Shown: in pieces, positions 35,916 to 46,642 of the stretch
Layout: each line of letters opens with the position of its first letter
How positions within the stretch are numbered: the first letter of the stretch is position 1
NCBI GenBank assembly: GCA_933822405.4
Contig: CAKOGP040000890.1
Coordinates: 296,749 to 360,748 of the forward strand
Direction of reading: 5' to 3'
Origin: Cylindrotheca closterium
Lineage: Eukaryota; Bacillariophyta; Bacillariophyceae; Bacillariales; Bacillariaceae
Length of the DNA: 64,000 bases
The notes under the pieces: model-generated
The model's input: the letters and a program-made list of their open reading frames with translations, nothing else
Told to the model about the DNA's origin: nothing
The model's database searches: none
Position numbers and translations under genes: made by a program

Positions 35916-37068
35916 ATGGGTCGCCTTTCTCGAGACAAAAGAGATGTTTTCTATCGACGTGCGAAGGAAAAGGGATACCGTGCTCGTTCCGCATTCAAGT
36001 TGCTTCAGCTAGATTCTGAATTCAATCTGTTTGAAGGAGTCAAACGAGCAGTTGATCTTTGTGCGGCTCCAGGCTCTTGGAGTCAAGTTCTTGCTGATCG
36101 ACTAGACTCAGACGATGCCAATCCCAACATAGTTGCTGTAGACTTGCAACCGATGGCACCGATCGATGGTGTGCTTTGTATCCAAGGAGATATCACTTCG
36201 TACGACACCGCACGATCGATTCTGAGCCCTTTCCAGACAAATAGAGCAGAGCTTGTGATATGTGATGGTGCTCCAGATGTGACGGGATTGCACGATTTGG
36301 ATGAGTACCTTCAAGCACAATTGTTGATTATGGCTGTCAAGATCACAACACACGTCCTTGTAGACGGCGGAACATTTGTGGCAAAGATCTTCCGAGGCCG
36401 CCATGCATCTCAGCTCTATGCTCAACTGAGACTCTTGTTCGATCGAGTTTCAATTGCAAAACCGACAAGCTCCAGAAACTCGTCCCTCGAATCCTTTGTT
36501 GTCTGGTAAGATTTTTGGCTACTGTGCAATGTACGTCTTTATGATTTGCTAACCGATGTCATTGATGCGCCTGCCCTTTTGCTCTACAGCCAACAATTTA
36601 AAGGTGCACCATACTTCAACTTATCGCTGGACCAAGACACGGTTCTCGAGGGTTCCGACATTCCTCCGGCGGTACCTCCCTTTTTGGCATGTGGTGATCT
36701 TTCTGGATGGGACGAGTCGGAACAAGTTATGATGGATGCTGACAAGAGTTACCCGATCGAACAAGATTATGTCGCGCCCATTGCTCCACCAATTCTTCCA
36801 CCCCACCAGGCTCAAAATGTGCAGAAAGCCAATGTAAGTTTTGCTATACATTTTACATTTTGACAAACACGGCAAATACCTTATTTTGGCGGCAAAGTTA
36901 TCCTCCTCCATGGATGCTTTGTACGTCATTTGTCCTGCCAACATCAATGAATCATTTTGCCCTTGATCAATTGCCATTTCACTTTTCATCAAGCTTTATT
37001 TTGAGTCGACAATTTTTTGACACGAATTGACTTATTTTTTTCTCTTTTACCTAAAGGGAAAGGAATAA
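35916..37068 (+). CDS. TRM7: tRNA (ribose-2'-O)-methyltransferase Trm7/FTSJ1
   Basis: Exons 35916-36505, 36590-36833 and a predicted 12-nt last exon 37057-37068 give 281 residues. Trm7 methylates ribose at positions 32 and 34 of the tRNA anticodon loop. The start [20 protein letters not shown] is the family start. Residues K21 and R24 begin the [11 protein letters not shown] block. The SAM-binding loop is [14 protein letters not shown], followed by [17 protein letters not shown], and the lysine of [10 protein letters not shown] completes the KDKE set. SFVVCQQFKG spans the first intron. If the last intron is not used, the frame stops at 36863 instead. The predicted acceptor at 37056 has a strong pyrimidine tract. 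Confidence 0.85.
36867..37014 (+). repeat. Direct repeat copy 1 (~148 bp)
   Basis: This is nearly identical to 37245-37394 in the same orientation (shared cores ACGTCATTTGTCCTGCCAA and GAATCATTTTGCCCTTGATC). It lies inside the predicted last intron or 3' region of TRM7. No terminal inverted repeats are obvious. Confidence 0.85.
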
Positions 37069-37244
37069 TCACATGTAGTGAAATATGAAAGTTCTATTGA
37101 AGCAGTTACCTGGAGGCAGAAACCACGTTTTGCGTGCAGTAGAGCTGGCGTTGTCTAGATCTGATTCAAGGATCTTAAGGTGATGATGCGAGGAAGATTA
37201 CAGTATGATGTGAGTTAACAAATGCCTCGCCGCTATTCCCTATT

Positions 37245-37394
37245 ACACGGCAAAAAAAGAATATTGGCGGCAGAGTTATCCTTTTTCTATGGATGCTCTG
37301 TACGTCATTTGTCCTGCCAATATCAACGAATCATTTTGCCCTTGATCAATCGCCATTTCCACTTTTCATCAAGCTTTACTTTGAGTCGACAATT
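37245..37394 (+). repeat. Direct repeat copy 2 (~150 bp)
   Basis: This is the second copy, about 379 bp downstream of the first. It differs by scattered substitutions and short indels, about 90 per cent identical by eye. It lies downstream of TRM7 in sequence without a gene. Confidence 0.85.
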
Positions 37395-37695
37395 GAATTT
37401 CAAATCTTGAGCTGGAATACTCATCATATCCTTTCTCCTCTGTTTGGTTTTAAAAAGCTGGTAGACGTTGGAATTATCCTCTGACATCACGATTTGTCAA
37501 AAGACGCATGCGTTCTTGCAATCAACTTCTGCAGACTTTACTACAAGATGAAAGAGGGACCTTGCGCAAAATTGCAAGATATCATATTGCAAAGCCTTGT
37601 CCACTCTTGAGCAGAGGCAGCTACTGTCGCTACTACCTCTCTTTCTTCAGCAAGACTAATCATCAACTCCTGACTGATTCTTTGGTTAGTTTCCC
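37395..37695. other. Intergenic
   Basis: I see no gene or recognisable element between the second repeat copy and the end of the split coiled-coil ORF. Confidence 0.5.
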
Positions 37696-38295
37696 TTACA
37701 TGTATATTCGCAAAACCTTGGCCTTGATTGAATCAAAGTAACCTTGATAATTTGGTACTTTTTCTATTCCTTTCGTCTCCTTCAATATCTTGAGCTCTTG
37801 CAGAAGCGACTCCATCTCATTTACATCATGCTGTGGTTGATTGAGCAGGTTCTCATACTCCCAATCCAAGGTTTCTAGTCTATCGCGTAGCTCTGCAATC
37901 TCCTCGTCTGTTTCATCACTATCATCTACTTCCACCGGTGCTTCGGTTTTCATGAGCTGAACTGCCAGAACCAAACCACTCTGGTTTGTCATTACAACGG
38001 GTGTAAGCTTTTGTAGTTTTCCTTCTCTCTGAAGCCGTAGAACCTTTCTCTAGATCGATTGGATGCGCTCTTTATAGTCCTCCACACGATCGAGCCCTTT
38101 CATGCTGGTAAGCTTCCGCAGCTCGGCCAAAAGTTGTGTCATCTCTTCCCAACTGGGAAATTCCTTGCGAAGCAGTCGAGAATACCTATGATCTAGGCGC
38201 TTAATTCTTAGCTCTAGTTGGATGGTATCCAATTCCATTTTCAATACCTCAACCTTTGACTTGATGTCTTTGCTTGTTGGGCCACGAAGCTCCAT
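37696..38295 (-). CDS. Two-repeat coiled-coil ORF interrupted by one in-frame TAG
   Basis: On the minus strand the frame runs from ATG 38295 to a TAG at 38052-38050, then continues in the same frame through 19 sense codons into a second ORF (ATG 37992) ending at 37696. The two parts are homologous. RLDHRYSRLL...LLAELRKL...KGLDRVEDYKERI in the first matches TLDWEYENLL...LLQELKIL...KGIEKVPNYQGYF in the second. Ignoring the TAG, one protein of 199 residues with two charged helical repeats results. It could be a recent pseudogene, a stop-readthrough gene, a sequencing error, or two separate small genes. The family is not recognised. Confidence 0.45.
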
Positions 38296-38750
38296 ATTTG
38301 TGATTGAAAGTTCGGATACAGTAGATACTCTGTATTATTGTGCAATCGTGCGTGCTATATTCTTTCGCTTTTGGTGTCAACAACATCAGTTCTCATGTAC
38401 GGTAGGTATGGAAGCAGGTTGCTGAATTTGGAAGCGAATGACGCGAGCAGTTGAAAATTCTCTCTTGCGCGCTTGTTCGATCCGCGCGATGATACACGAC
38501 CAAGTCTCAATTTTAGTCCAACGGTCACGACAAAACTCGATTCCTCCGACTGCTGAGCAAGCCTCACAGATTTGGGTTCCAGTCTGGTACATTTGCTACG
38601 TTGGCCTACAGGGATCGACAAATGACGAGACCAGCACGGCACGGCACGCCTCCGAACCAAATTGAAAAAAGTTTGCATTCGTCCACTGTTTTCACCATCT
38701 TGTTTTGGGAAACTATTTTTGTTTAGCGGGAAGAAGAAACAGTAGTCAAA
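38296..38750. other. Divergent intergenic region before ARF1
   Basis: I see no gene. Small frames here have no supporting features. Confidence 0.5.
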
Positions 38751-39681
<931 letters not shown>

Positions 39682-40395
39682 ACTGGCTTTTTGTATTCAT
39701 GGAGTGTGGTATCTGTCTGGGATTCGTCCGGGAATTGTTGCGTACGTTTAGAACAGCGTGAAATGAGATGATGATGCTGATTGTGCCAATACATCCCGAA
39801 TGCAAATAGAATACATACAGTTTGGAACATCCCTCCTGTGTGGGATTTTCATTCAGGCACACGCATCTACTAATAAACAATATATCTTCATCGAACACAC
39901 ACTATCTCTTTTACCGTACAGGTATTATTTCAACTAGAACGAATCATTGTCCAGCAACGTGGTTTCTATCGGCGTTTCACACTTCACGGACGACGGTAGG
40001 GTGATATTCTTCGGTTTGTCAACTCATCGTTCGGCTCTATCGGGATGACTACTTCGATCGGCAAAACGGCAGACGCATGGGCTTGGAGAGCTTCAATACC
40101 GGTAGTCTAAAAGCATGTATATTATAAATCAAACACAACCATGAGTACCAAAGAAACAACATCCGTCGAGAACCGCTATGTCCTGTTGAAACTCGTCCTT
40201 TTTTTCCGTAGTAGGCCACTGATGAGTTCTTGACACCATTCTGTGCCATGGGCTGCTCCCAACACTAAGATCAGCAACTGGTGGAATCTCCCAGTAGCCT
40301 AAAGTGGCATTGATTTATTAAAAACCTTGTCTCTAATGGTTGCAAAATTGTAGATGGTGCGGAACTGCTATTTGAAGTAAACATGCTATGCTAAC
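39682..40395. other. Intergenic, tail-to-tail
   Basis: About 0.7 kb lies between the convergent ends of ARF1 and EBP2. TACCGGTA occurs at 40097-40104. A 66-codon minus-strand frame at 40049-40249 has no supporting feature. Confidence 0.5.
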
Positions 40396-41811
40396 TTAAG
40401 TACGGCGACTTCGGCTTGCGTCACGTGCTCTCTTTCCCTGTCGATCTGCACCACCCTTGTTGTTGGCGGTTCTCTTCATACCACCGGGGAAGTTACCTCG
40501 TGGATTGTATCCGGAAAAGTCATTCTTACTGGCAGGATCATTTTGCTTGAAGCGACCTCTCTTTCCACCATGACCAAACTTGCGGTCAGCATTTTGTCTC
40601 TTCTTGCTGGGTCCACCACGATTCAAATACATATCGTCTGCATCGTCTTGCAGAGCACTTCCACGATTCTTGGCAACAGAGGTGGCCCATTCTTCCACTT
40701 GTTGAAAGTGCTCCTTCTTGCGGCGGGACTTTTCGGCCAGCTTGTTGGCATGGGACTCTTTGGCACGCAACTTTTGTTCGCGGTTGGTCTTACGTTGGGC
40801 AACAGCTTCCATCTTTTTGTTTTCAAATATCAGACGATCCTTGACCTTCGCCATGTGATCTAAAGGAGTTTTGAAGAAAGCAGAAAGCAAAGAACAAACA
40901 GTTAGCAACAAGAGACATTGAAGCAGATGAAAAGAAACAAAAAGAAACAAAAAGCAGCAGAAGAACGCACCATCCGTCTTGACCATCTCGGCAAAAAAAT
41001 CTTCTGGTCTGGAAAAAGGTACGTTTGCCTTTTTGCATTGTTTTCTTGCCTCGTTGACACCCTCCAGGGCCATTTTGTAAAAGGCAACCTCTCGCTTCAA
41101 ATCATCGTGGACATCGAGTGGATTAGCATCGGCATCTCCATGCTCACCAAAAGGAAGTGGAGTTTCAGGAATGATATCTAAGCGTTCGGCCCAAGGCAGT
41201 TTGGCGTGGGCTGCAACAAGTTCTGCAGTAACGACGGACAAGGCCTTGGAATTCTTGACATTGTTCGCCCGAAGCTGCTTGATTTTAGCATTTCCAACCT
41301 TATCTTCCTCTTCAGAACTTTCCTCGTCGCTGTCTTCCTCCTCCCTTTGATCTCCTTCTTCTTTTTCATCGTCATCCACCTCCTCTTCATCTTTGTCCTC
41401 TACTTCTTCCTCGTTGTCGTCGCTTGCTTTTTGGGGAGACTTCTTTGCAGATTTGGATGCTTTGGGTTCTTCAACTTCTTCCTCCTCCTCTACTTCCTCT
41501 ACTTCCTCCTCGACCTCTTCATCCTCGGCACTAGACGAATCCAAGGTAGCTTCTTCCATTTCATCTCCGTCGTCATCGTCATTAGCACTTTCTTTCATTT
41601 GTTTCAACAAATCATCGAATTTACCGGACTTGATAGCTGAAGCGAGACCCTTGGCCTTGGCATTCCATTGACTCTCTGGAACATCCTCGTCGTCCGAATC
41701 TGACATGGCCGCAATGGCTTCAAGTGTCACCTTTTCTTCCACCACAGCCTCCTTTGGCTGCTTCTTCTTGTTGGTACTAGACTGCTTGCTCTTTTTGTTC
41801 TTTTTGGCCAT
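40396..41811 (-). CDS. EBP2: rRNA-processing protein EBP2
   Basis: Minus-strand exons 41811-40971 and 40859-40396 give 434 residues; the start is MAKKNKKSKQ. EBP2 is a nucleolar factor needed for 27S pre-rRNA processing and 60S ribosome assembly. The N-terminal half is highly acidic (runs of D and E, about residues 75-180). The conserved core is LPWAERLDIIPETPLPFGE, then DDLKREVAFYKMAL, RPEDFFAEMVKTD joined to DHMAKVKDRLIFENKK. The C-terminus is basic (GGKRGRFKQ, GKRARDASRSRRT). The 111-nt intron is stop-free and in phase, so an unspliced reading inserts 37 hydrophobic residues. Confidence 0.9.
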   Translation of the reverse strand: MAKKNKKSKQSSTNKKKQPKEAVVEEKVTLEAIAAMSDSDDEDVPESQWNAKAKGLASAIKSGKFDDLLKQMKESANDDDDGDEMEEATLDSSSAEDEEVEEEVEEVEEEEEVEEPKASKSAKKSPQKASDDNEEEVEDKDEEEVDDDEKEEGDQREEEDSDEESSEEEDKVGNAKIKQLRANNVKNSKALSVVTAELVAAHAKLPWAERLDIIPETPLPFGEHGDADANPLDVHDDLKREVAFYKMALEGVNEARKQCKKANVPFSRPEDFFAEMVKTDGAFFCCFLFLFVSFHLLQCLLLLTVCSLLSAFFKTPLDHMAKVKDRLIFENKKMEAVAQRKTNREQKLRAKESHANKLAEKSRRKKEHFQQVEEWATSVAKNRGSALQDDADDMYLNRGGPSKKRQNADRKFGHGGKRGRFKQNDPASKNDFSGYNPRGNFPGGMKRTANNKGGADRQGKRARDASRSRRT

Positions 41812-42213
41812 TTTCTCAAATGCAATAAAAGGGGGAAGATGGAGTGTACTTTTTCTTATATACAATGAACAACTATATATTTCTCAGGAAGCGTTCACAA
41901 AGCAATGATGATGATTTCCTGTTGTAACGAAAACTGGTTTGTGTCGGTATCAGAAAATCAACAGAAATCAAAATCGACTGGTCAACCCCATAACTGCCGG
42001 ACGTATGGCCAGGCGACTTCTCATTTCGCGCATTTTCCTTGCGCGTTCAATGGAAAAGATCGCTTCTCTTCTGCCGGATCGCCTTCCAGAATTGCCGATC
42101 TTTTTGAAATTACAGCTTGACCAGATCCTTTTTATATCCTGACACGCTGTTTACTTGTACTTCGTAGTTAGATTCTCATTTTATAATCACCAAGCCAAAG
42201 AAACCGTTCAACA
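41812..42213. other. Divergent intergenic region
   Basis: This lies between the EBP2 and acetylglutamate kinase starts and is probably a shared promoter region. I see nothing else. Confidence 0.5.
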
Positions 42214-43197
42214 ATGAAATTCTTATCCCTCATTGCAGCCTCTCTCTTGTTGGCATCTTCCACTGGCTTTGCTCCAAGTCCTCTGTCAACCATCCGACCG
42301 ACGGCTTCTCTTAATGCCATTTCTGAAGACTTTTCCGACTCGGCCCTTACCATTGCCGAGGCTGCTGCTTCTCTTCGCGGCAAGACTATTGTCGTCAAAT
42401 ACGGAGGTAACGCTATGACTTCTCCCGAGCTCAAGGCTGGATTCTGCCAAGATGTTGCCGCCTTGCAAAACCTCGGCATTCGCATGGTCGTCGTGCACGG
42501 TGGAGGCCCTCAAATCAACAGCATGTTGGAAAAGGTCGGCGTCGAGTCTCGCTTTGAAGGTGGTATGCGTGTGAGTACACCTGAAGTTGTTGATGTCGCT
42601 GAAATGGTCTTGTGTGGTTCCGTCAATAAGGAAATCTCGTCTACCATTTGCAGTGCCGGTGGTCGTGCCTTGGGTTTGTCAGGTCGCGACGACTCCTTGT
42701 TGCAATGCGTCAAGAAGATTGACAAGCAAGGGTACGATTTGGGATATGTCGGTGAAGTCGAGATCGTTAACACGAAACTCCTCAACGAACTCTTGGACAT
42801 GGGCATTTGCCCCGTCGTCTCGCCAATTGGAACTGGCATGGGCGAGGAAAAAGACATTGCATACAATGTCAATGCCGATGTCGCTGCTGGAAGAATAGCC
42901 GGTGAGCTCAAGGCAGCCCGTGCTTTGTTCTTGACCGACATTGCCGGAGTCTTGGACAAGGACATGAAATTGTTGCCCAACCTGTCGTGTGACGACATGG
43001 ATGGATTGATCGAGGACGAAACCATTACAGGAGGAATGATCCCCAAGGTTTCCTATGCCACCAGTGCTGTCAAGTTGGGAGTCGGCGGTGCCTTTATCAC
43101 CGATGGACGAGTCCCCCATGCATTGTTGAAGGAAGTCTTGGGCGGAGGTGCAGCCGGAACTGGATCGGGTGACGGTGGTACCTTTGTGAGCCTGTAA
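42214..43197 (+). CDS. argB: Plastid acetylglutamate kinase
   Basis: A single exon of 327 codons. The enzyme phosphorylates N-acetylglutamate, the committed step of arginine synthesis, and in plants and algae is controlled by PII and arginine. The amino-acid-kinase fold is clear: VVKYGGNAM, VVVHGGGPQI, RFEGGMRVST, the AGGRALGLSG loop, YNVNADVAAGRIAGELKA, LFLTDIAGVL, and GGMIPKVSYA near the end. The N-terminus MKFLSLIAASLLLASSTGFAP is a textbook diatom plastid signal (GFAP). The C-terminus ends in a Gly-rich tail. Confidence 0.95.
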   Translation: MKFLSLIAASLLLASSTGFAPSPLSTIRPTASLNAISEDFSDSALTIAEAAASLRGKTIVVKYGGNAMTSPELKAGFCQDVAALQNLGIRMVVVHGGGPQINSMLEKVGVESRFEGGMRVSTPEVVDVAEMVLCGSVNKEISSTICSAGGRALGLSGRDDSLLQCVKKIDKQGYDLGYVGEVEIVNTKLLNELLDMGICPVVSPIGTGMGEEKDIAYNVNADVAAGRIAGELKAARALFLTDIAGVLDKDMKLLPNLSCDDMDGLIEDETITGGMIPKVSYATSAVKLGVGGAFITDGRVPHALLKEVLGGGAAGTGSGDGGTFVSL

Positions 43198-43220
43198 ATT
43201 GAAGGAATCGATTGTTGGAT

Positions 43221-43240
43221 GGATCGGATCGGATCGGATC
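43221..43240. repeat. (GGATC)4 microsatellite
   Basis: Four perfect GGATC units occur in the 3' flank of argB. A second short array based on TACTGG follows at 43305-43322. Confidence 0.9.
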
Positions 43241-43408
43241 GAATTGATTCATTCCGGCTTTTACAGCAAGAAGAACAATCTAGACTCTAGACGTTACATA
43301 CCTAGTACTGGTACTGGTACTGAACTTGATAGAAAGCAATAAGTCTAATGGGAATGCTATGTATTACTGTGTTACATACGTACATAGGATTGTGGTCATG
43401 AAGTATTA

Positions 43409-44368
43409 TTATTCTACAGGAGCGCCATATTGTTGATGATAAAGGTTATCAATCACGCAGAGCGCTTCTCTGGCTTGGGATGCCACCCTGGTATTGGAGT
43501 ACCAAAAGTTGTCAATGGCTTTCTCCAAAAGGTAGGGAATTCCTCTTTTGTGAAGCTTATTCTTGTAGTTGTTCTTGTGGTGATGGCTGCAATGAGCAGC
43601 AAAGTAGCCAATATTTTCCAAGTAACCACAAGCATTGCGTTGCAAAATGTCATCGTGTGGATAGTCGTGCATTTTGGTGGCAACAAAATCAATACAATCC
43701 GAGGTGGCCAAGACTTTTTTCATAATCCCATCCAAAGGACAACAACTTTTCGTCCTGCTTTGTTCCAAGGAAGAATCACCACGACTGGCATCATGGCGAC
43801 TGAGGTTCTCCAGAACCAGCAAGATGTCAGCCGACAAGTTCAAATCATCTTGGTGGTAATGAGTTCCAATATTGAGAAGTAACGGGATGCCATTGTGCTC
43901 CAGTACGTGAGTGAGACTGCGGTTCGGTTCAAAATAGGTGATTTTGATGAGTAGAATCACGGTCTGGCTGGCAAAACAAAGGGACTCTCTCCATTTTTCA
44001 AGAGCTTTCAGCAAAACTGGAATAGCCTTGAGACGAAACAAGCGTCGACAAAGCTTTCTTTCGATCTTGTCGTCTTGACGGGAATCCCCGTCGAATGAAG
44101 CTTGGTAGCAAAGAGATGCAATGGCGCATTGGGCTTCGATTTCACTATCAGAATTTTGCAGACTTCGAAGAGTACGTTTCATCTTTTGTTTGATTTCCTT
44201 TCGAGGGCTCTCGAGGGCCCATTTTTCCGGCTTTCGGCTTGGCGGTGGGTGTTCTTTGGGTTTCGCATTCTCCTTGTCGTTAGCTGCTGCTCCTTTTGGG
44301 ACTGGATGGTGTCCGCCGTAGTACAGATCTTGGAGCAGTTGGGTATTGACTGTAATCTCTAGCGCCAT
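43409..44368 (-). CDS. ARM/HEAT-like helical-repeat protein, unknown function
   Basis: One exon from ATG 44368 (MALEITVNTQLLQDLYYGG) gives 319 residues. The first 70 residues are basic and Pro-rich. The rest is a run of helices with the spacing of armadillo or HEAT repeats (AIPVLLKALEKWRE, GIPLLLNIGTHYHQDD, NACGYLENIGYFAAHC, GIPYLLEKAIDNFW). No catalytic motif is present. The frame extends upstream to 44500, but the downstream ATG is the better start. The gene is head-to-head with TOP6A. Confidence 0.6.
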   Translation of the reverse strand: MALEITVNTQLLQDLYYGGHHPVPKGAAANDKENAKPKEHPPPSRKPEKWALESPRKEIKQKMKRTLRSLQNSDSEIEAQCAIASLCYQASFDGDSRQDDKIERKLCRRLFRLKAIPVLLKALEKWRESLCFASQTVILLIKITYFEPNRSLTHVLEHNGIPLLLNIGTHYHQDDLNLSADILLVLENLSRHDASRGDSSLEQSRTKSCCPLDGIMKKVLATSDCIDFVATKMHDYPHDDILQRNACGYLENIGYFAAHCSHHHKNNYKNKLHKRGIPYLLEKAIDNFWYSNTRVASQAREALCVIDNLYHQQYGAPVE

Positions 44369-44786
44369 AAATATCAATTCTTCTTTTCTTACTTTAGAAA
44401 ATTGTGCGAGCAAAGGGTTATAAAAAAAGCTACTGTATGATAGTCGTTGTGACGGTTGCAAGATGAGCTCTCCTGAAAACTCGAAACTACTATGTGGCAA
44501 CGTTCCTTTTTTTCATGCCGAAGTCTGCCATTTATTTTGGGGGCTTCATCACCAGGCAGCCCGATGAATGAATCTCAAAAGGGGGGATTTGGTTTTGGCG
44601 CCAAAACCAAAGTCACACCATCGAACAAAACCCTTGTCAACAAAGCAACAGCAACACGACAAACCAGACAGAAGGATCCTTCTGCCACAAGGATACGTCA
44701 CATCGAACAAAAGCCAGCAACAGTAACAAGACAAACCAGACAGAAGGATCGTCGTACCATAAGGATACTGATCACTCGAATATACC
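44369..44786. other. Divergent promoter region of the ARM-like gene and TOP6A
   Basis: It contains a 72-bp-period tandem duplication at 44645-44770, listed separately. There is no gene. Confidence 0.6.
44645..44770. repeat. Tandem repeat (period 72 bp) just upstream of TOP6A
   Basis: Copy 1 is 44645-44698 and copy 2 is 44717-44770. Both contain ACAAACCAGACAGAAGGATC and AAGGATAC. The second copy ends 16 bp before the TOP6A start codon, so the repeat is in the promoter or 5' UTR. Confidence 0.8.
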
Positions 44787-46556
44787 ATGTCTTCGCCTCC
44801 CGCCGCATCTCGCAAACGAAAAAAGGCAGTAGTCAACAAAGCAGACGACCTTGACATTGTGATGAAAAAATGCCGCAAGCTCAAGGAAGAACTCCGCCTA
44901 AAGGCATCCAAGTCGACTTCTTCCCGCGAAGAGGAAGAGGAGCTTGGTGAAATCCCCCCCGGTATTATGGAAGTCACTGCAATGTCGACCACTGAAGTCT
45001 TGGAAGGGATTGAAGCCATAGCCTTGTCAATTGCAAGTCAAGTTATGCGATGCAACCCTAAAGGTTTCTCCATGGAGATTCCGTCTCGGGCTTCTTCGGT
45101 AAGTTTCTTCATTGCAGACGATCAAAGATCAAGAGTTTTGAAAGATTATACTCAAACGGAGTGTATTGCGTCACGGGATATTTTGAGAATATTCAACAGC
45201 TTACAACTTTCATTATTTATTTTCGTTCAGAACCAAGTGTATGTCAAGGCTTGGGACCGCATTGTGTTGGGTAGTAAACGCTCCTCCCGTAGTTTTACGA
45301 ATGTTAAGGAATCCCGTAAATCAGCAATTACGCTGAGAGCCATGCAACTCATACACGCCGTCTTGGACAAACGAATCCACATCACCAAACGTGATTTGTT
45401 TTACACCGATGTCAAACTCTTTGTTGATCAGGCCGAATCTGATGGAGTCTTGGACGATGTGGCCACCATGATTGGTTGCACTCGTAGTAATTTAAATGTG
45501 GTGGCATCAGACAAGGGTTTGGTTGTGGGACGGATTCAGTTCGAGGAGGATGGGGATCCAATTGATTGTACTCGAATGGGAGTGGGTGGCAAGGCAATTC
45601 CTCCATACATTGACAAAATTGAGAACATTCGCAGTGATGCCGAGTTTGTGCTGTTGGTGGAGAAGGAAGCTGCCTACATGCGAATGGCTGTGAGTGTTGG
45701 TACTCGTGGTGTCCGGTCCTATTCTTTGTTGCAAGGTTGTAAATACTCACAGACAATATTTTCTCCTCCTCATGCCCTCAGGAAGATCGTTTCTACCACA
45801 AGTATCCTTGCATTGTGATTACAGCAAAGGGGCAGCCCGATGTTGCAACAAGGTAAGTTGATCTTGTCCAGACAATCACATTTGCTTGGCCTTGTGCCAA
45901 CTTCTTCTCGCCATCGCATTTAGAATGTTTCTCGCGCGAATTTACAACGAGCTTCAGATTCCAGTCTTGGCATTGGTGGATTCGGATCCTTATGGACTGA
46001 AAATCCTTTCTGTGTACATGGTACGAAACACTTGTCGTAGTGACGCAACCTGTTCAACAACAAGCTCAAATTTCTGTCTTTAGTCGGGGTCGAAAAATAT
46101 GAGTTATGATAGTGCCAGTCTCACTACTCCAGATATTAGTAAGAATCACCAGCCCTGAATCAATGTCATTTGTGCACTATGACTCACAAATATGTGTTTG
46201 TTTCTTTTTAACAGAATGGCTGGGGCTTCGACCTTCCGATTTGAACAAGTACGACTTGCCTGAACAGTGTCGACTAGATATGACAGAGAACGATATCAAG
46301 ACGGGGCAAGAATTGATGAAGGAGGAGTTTATTCAGAAAAATCCAGAGTGGATGAAAGAGTTGGAAATCATGGTACGTTGTTTGGACAAAGCTTACAATG
46401 ATCGTCTGGTTCTTGCTGGAGTAACGACTAATTCACGAAATGTTTCAGGTCAAGACCAAGAAAAAGGCTGAGATTCAGGCGTTGTCGTCGTTTGGCTTTC
46501 AGTATGTGACAGAAGAATATCTACCACGAAAATTGAGGGAAGGCGATTGGATATAG
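44787..46556 (+). CDS. TOP6A: DNA topoisomerase VI subunit A (SPO11-3 type)
   Basis: Seven exons (44787-45098, 45231-45689, 45782-45852, 45924-46020, 46084-46138, 46215-46372, 46449-46556) give 419 residues, close to the plant protein. The A subunit makes the DNA break in an A2B2 type II topoisomerase; plants need it for endoreduplication. The catalytic tyrosine lies in [12 protein letters not shown] (about residue 162). The Toprim metal site is VEKEAAYMR with [12 protein letters not shown]. Other conserved blocks are [51 protein letters not shown] and [13 protein letters not shown]. Plant-like conservation of these blocks argues for SPO11-3/TOP6A rather than a meiotic SPO11-1. TOP6B is not in this window. 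Confidence 0.92.
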
Positions 46557-46642
46557 ACTGAGTTTTAGAAAAAGGACATTCGATGCGTCGTGTGAACGGT
46601 AACTTTCCCCCCTAGCAAGTTTTGTTCAATTCTACGCTGTGA

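Noticed and set aside
41206..41671. Plus-strand ORFs rich in Phe/Leu/Ser
   Set aside because: They are mirrors of the acidic D/E run of EBP2 on the minus strand.
44492..45019. Overlapping ORFs on both strands upstream of TOP6A
   Set aside because: They exist because of the 72-bp tandem repeat; neither has a recognisable feature.
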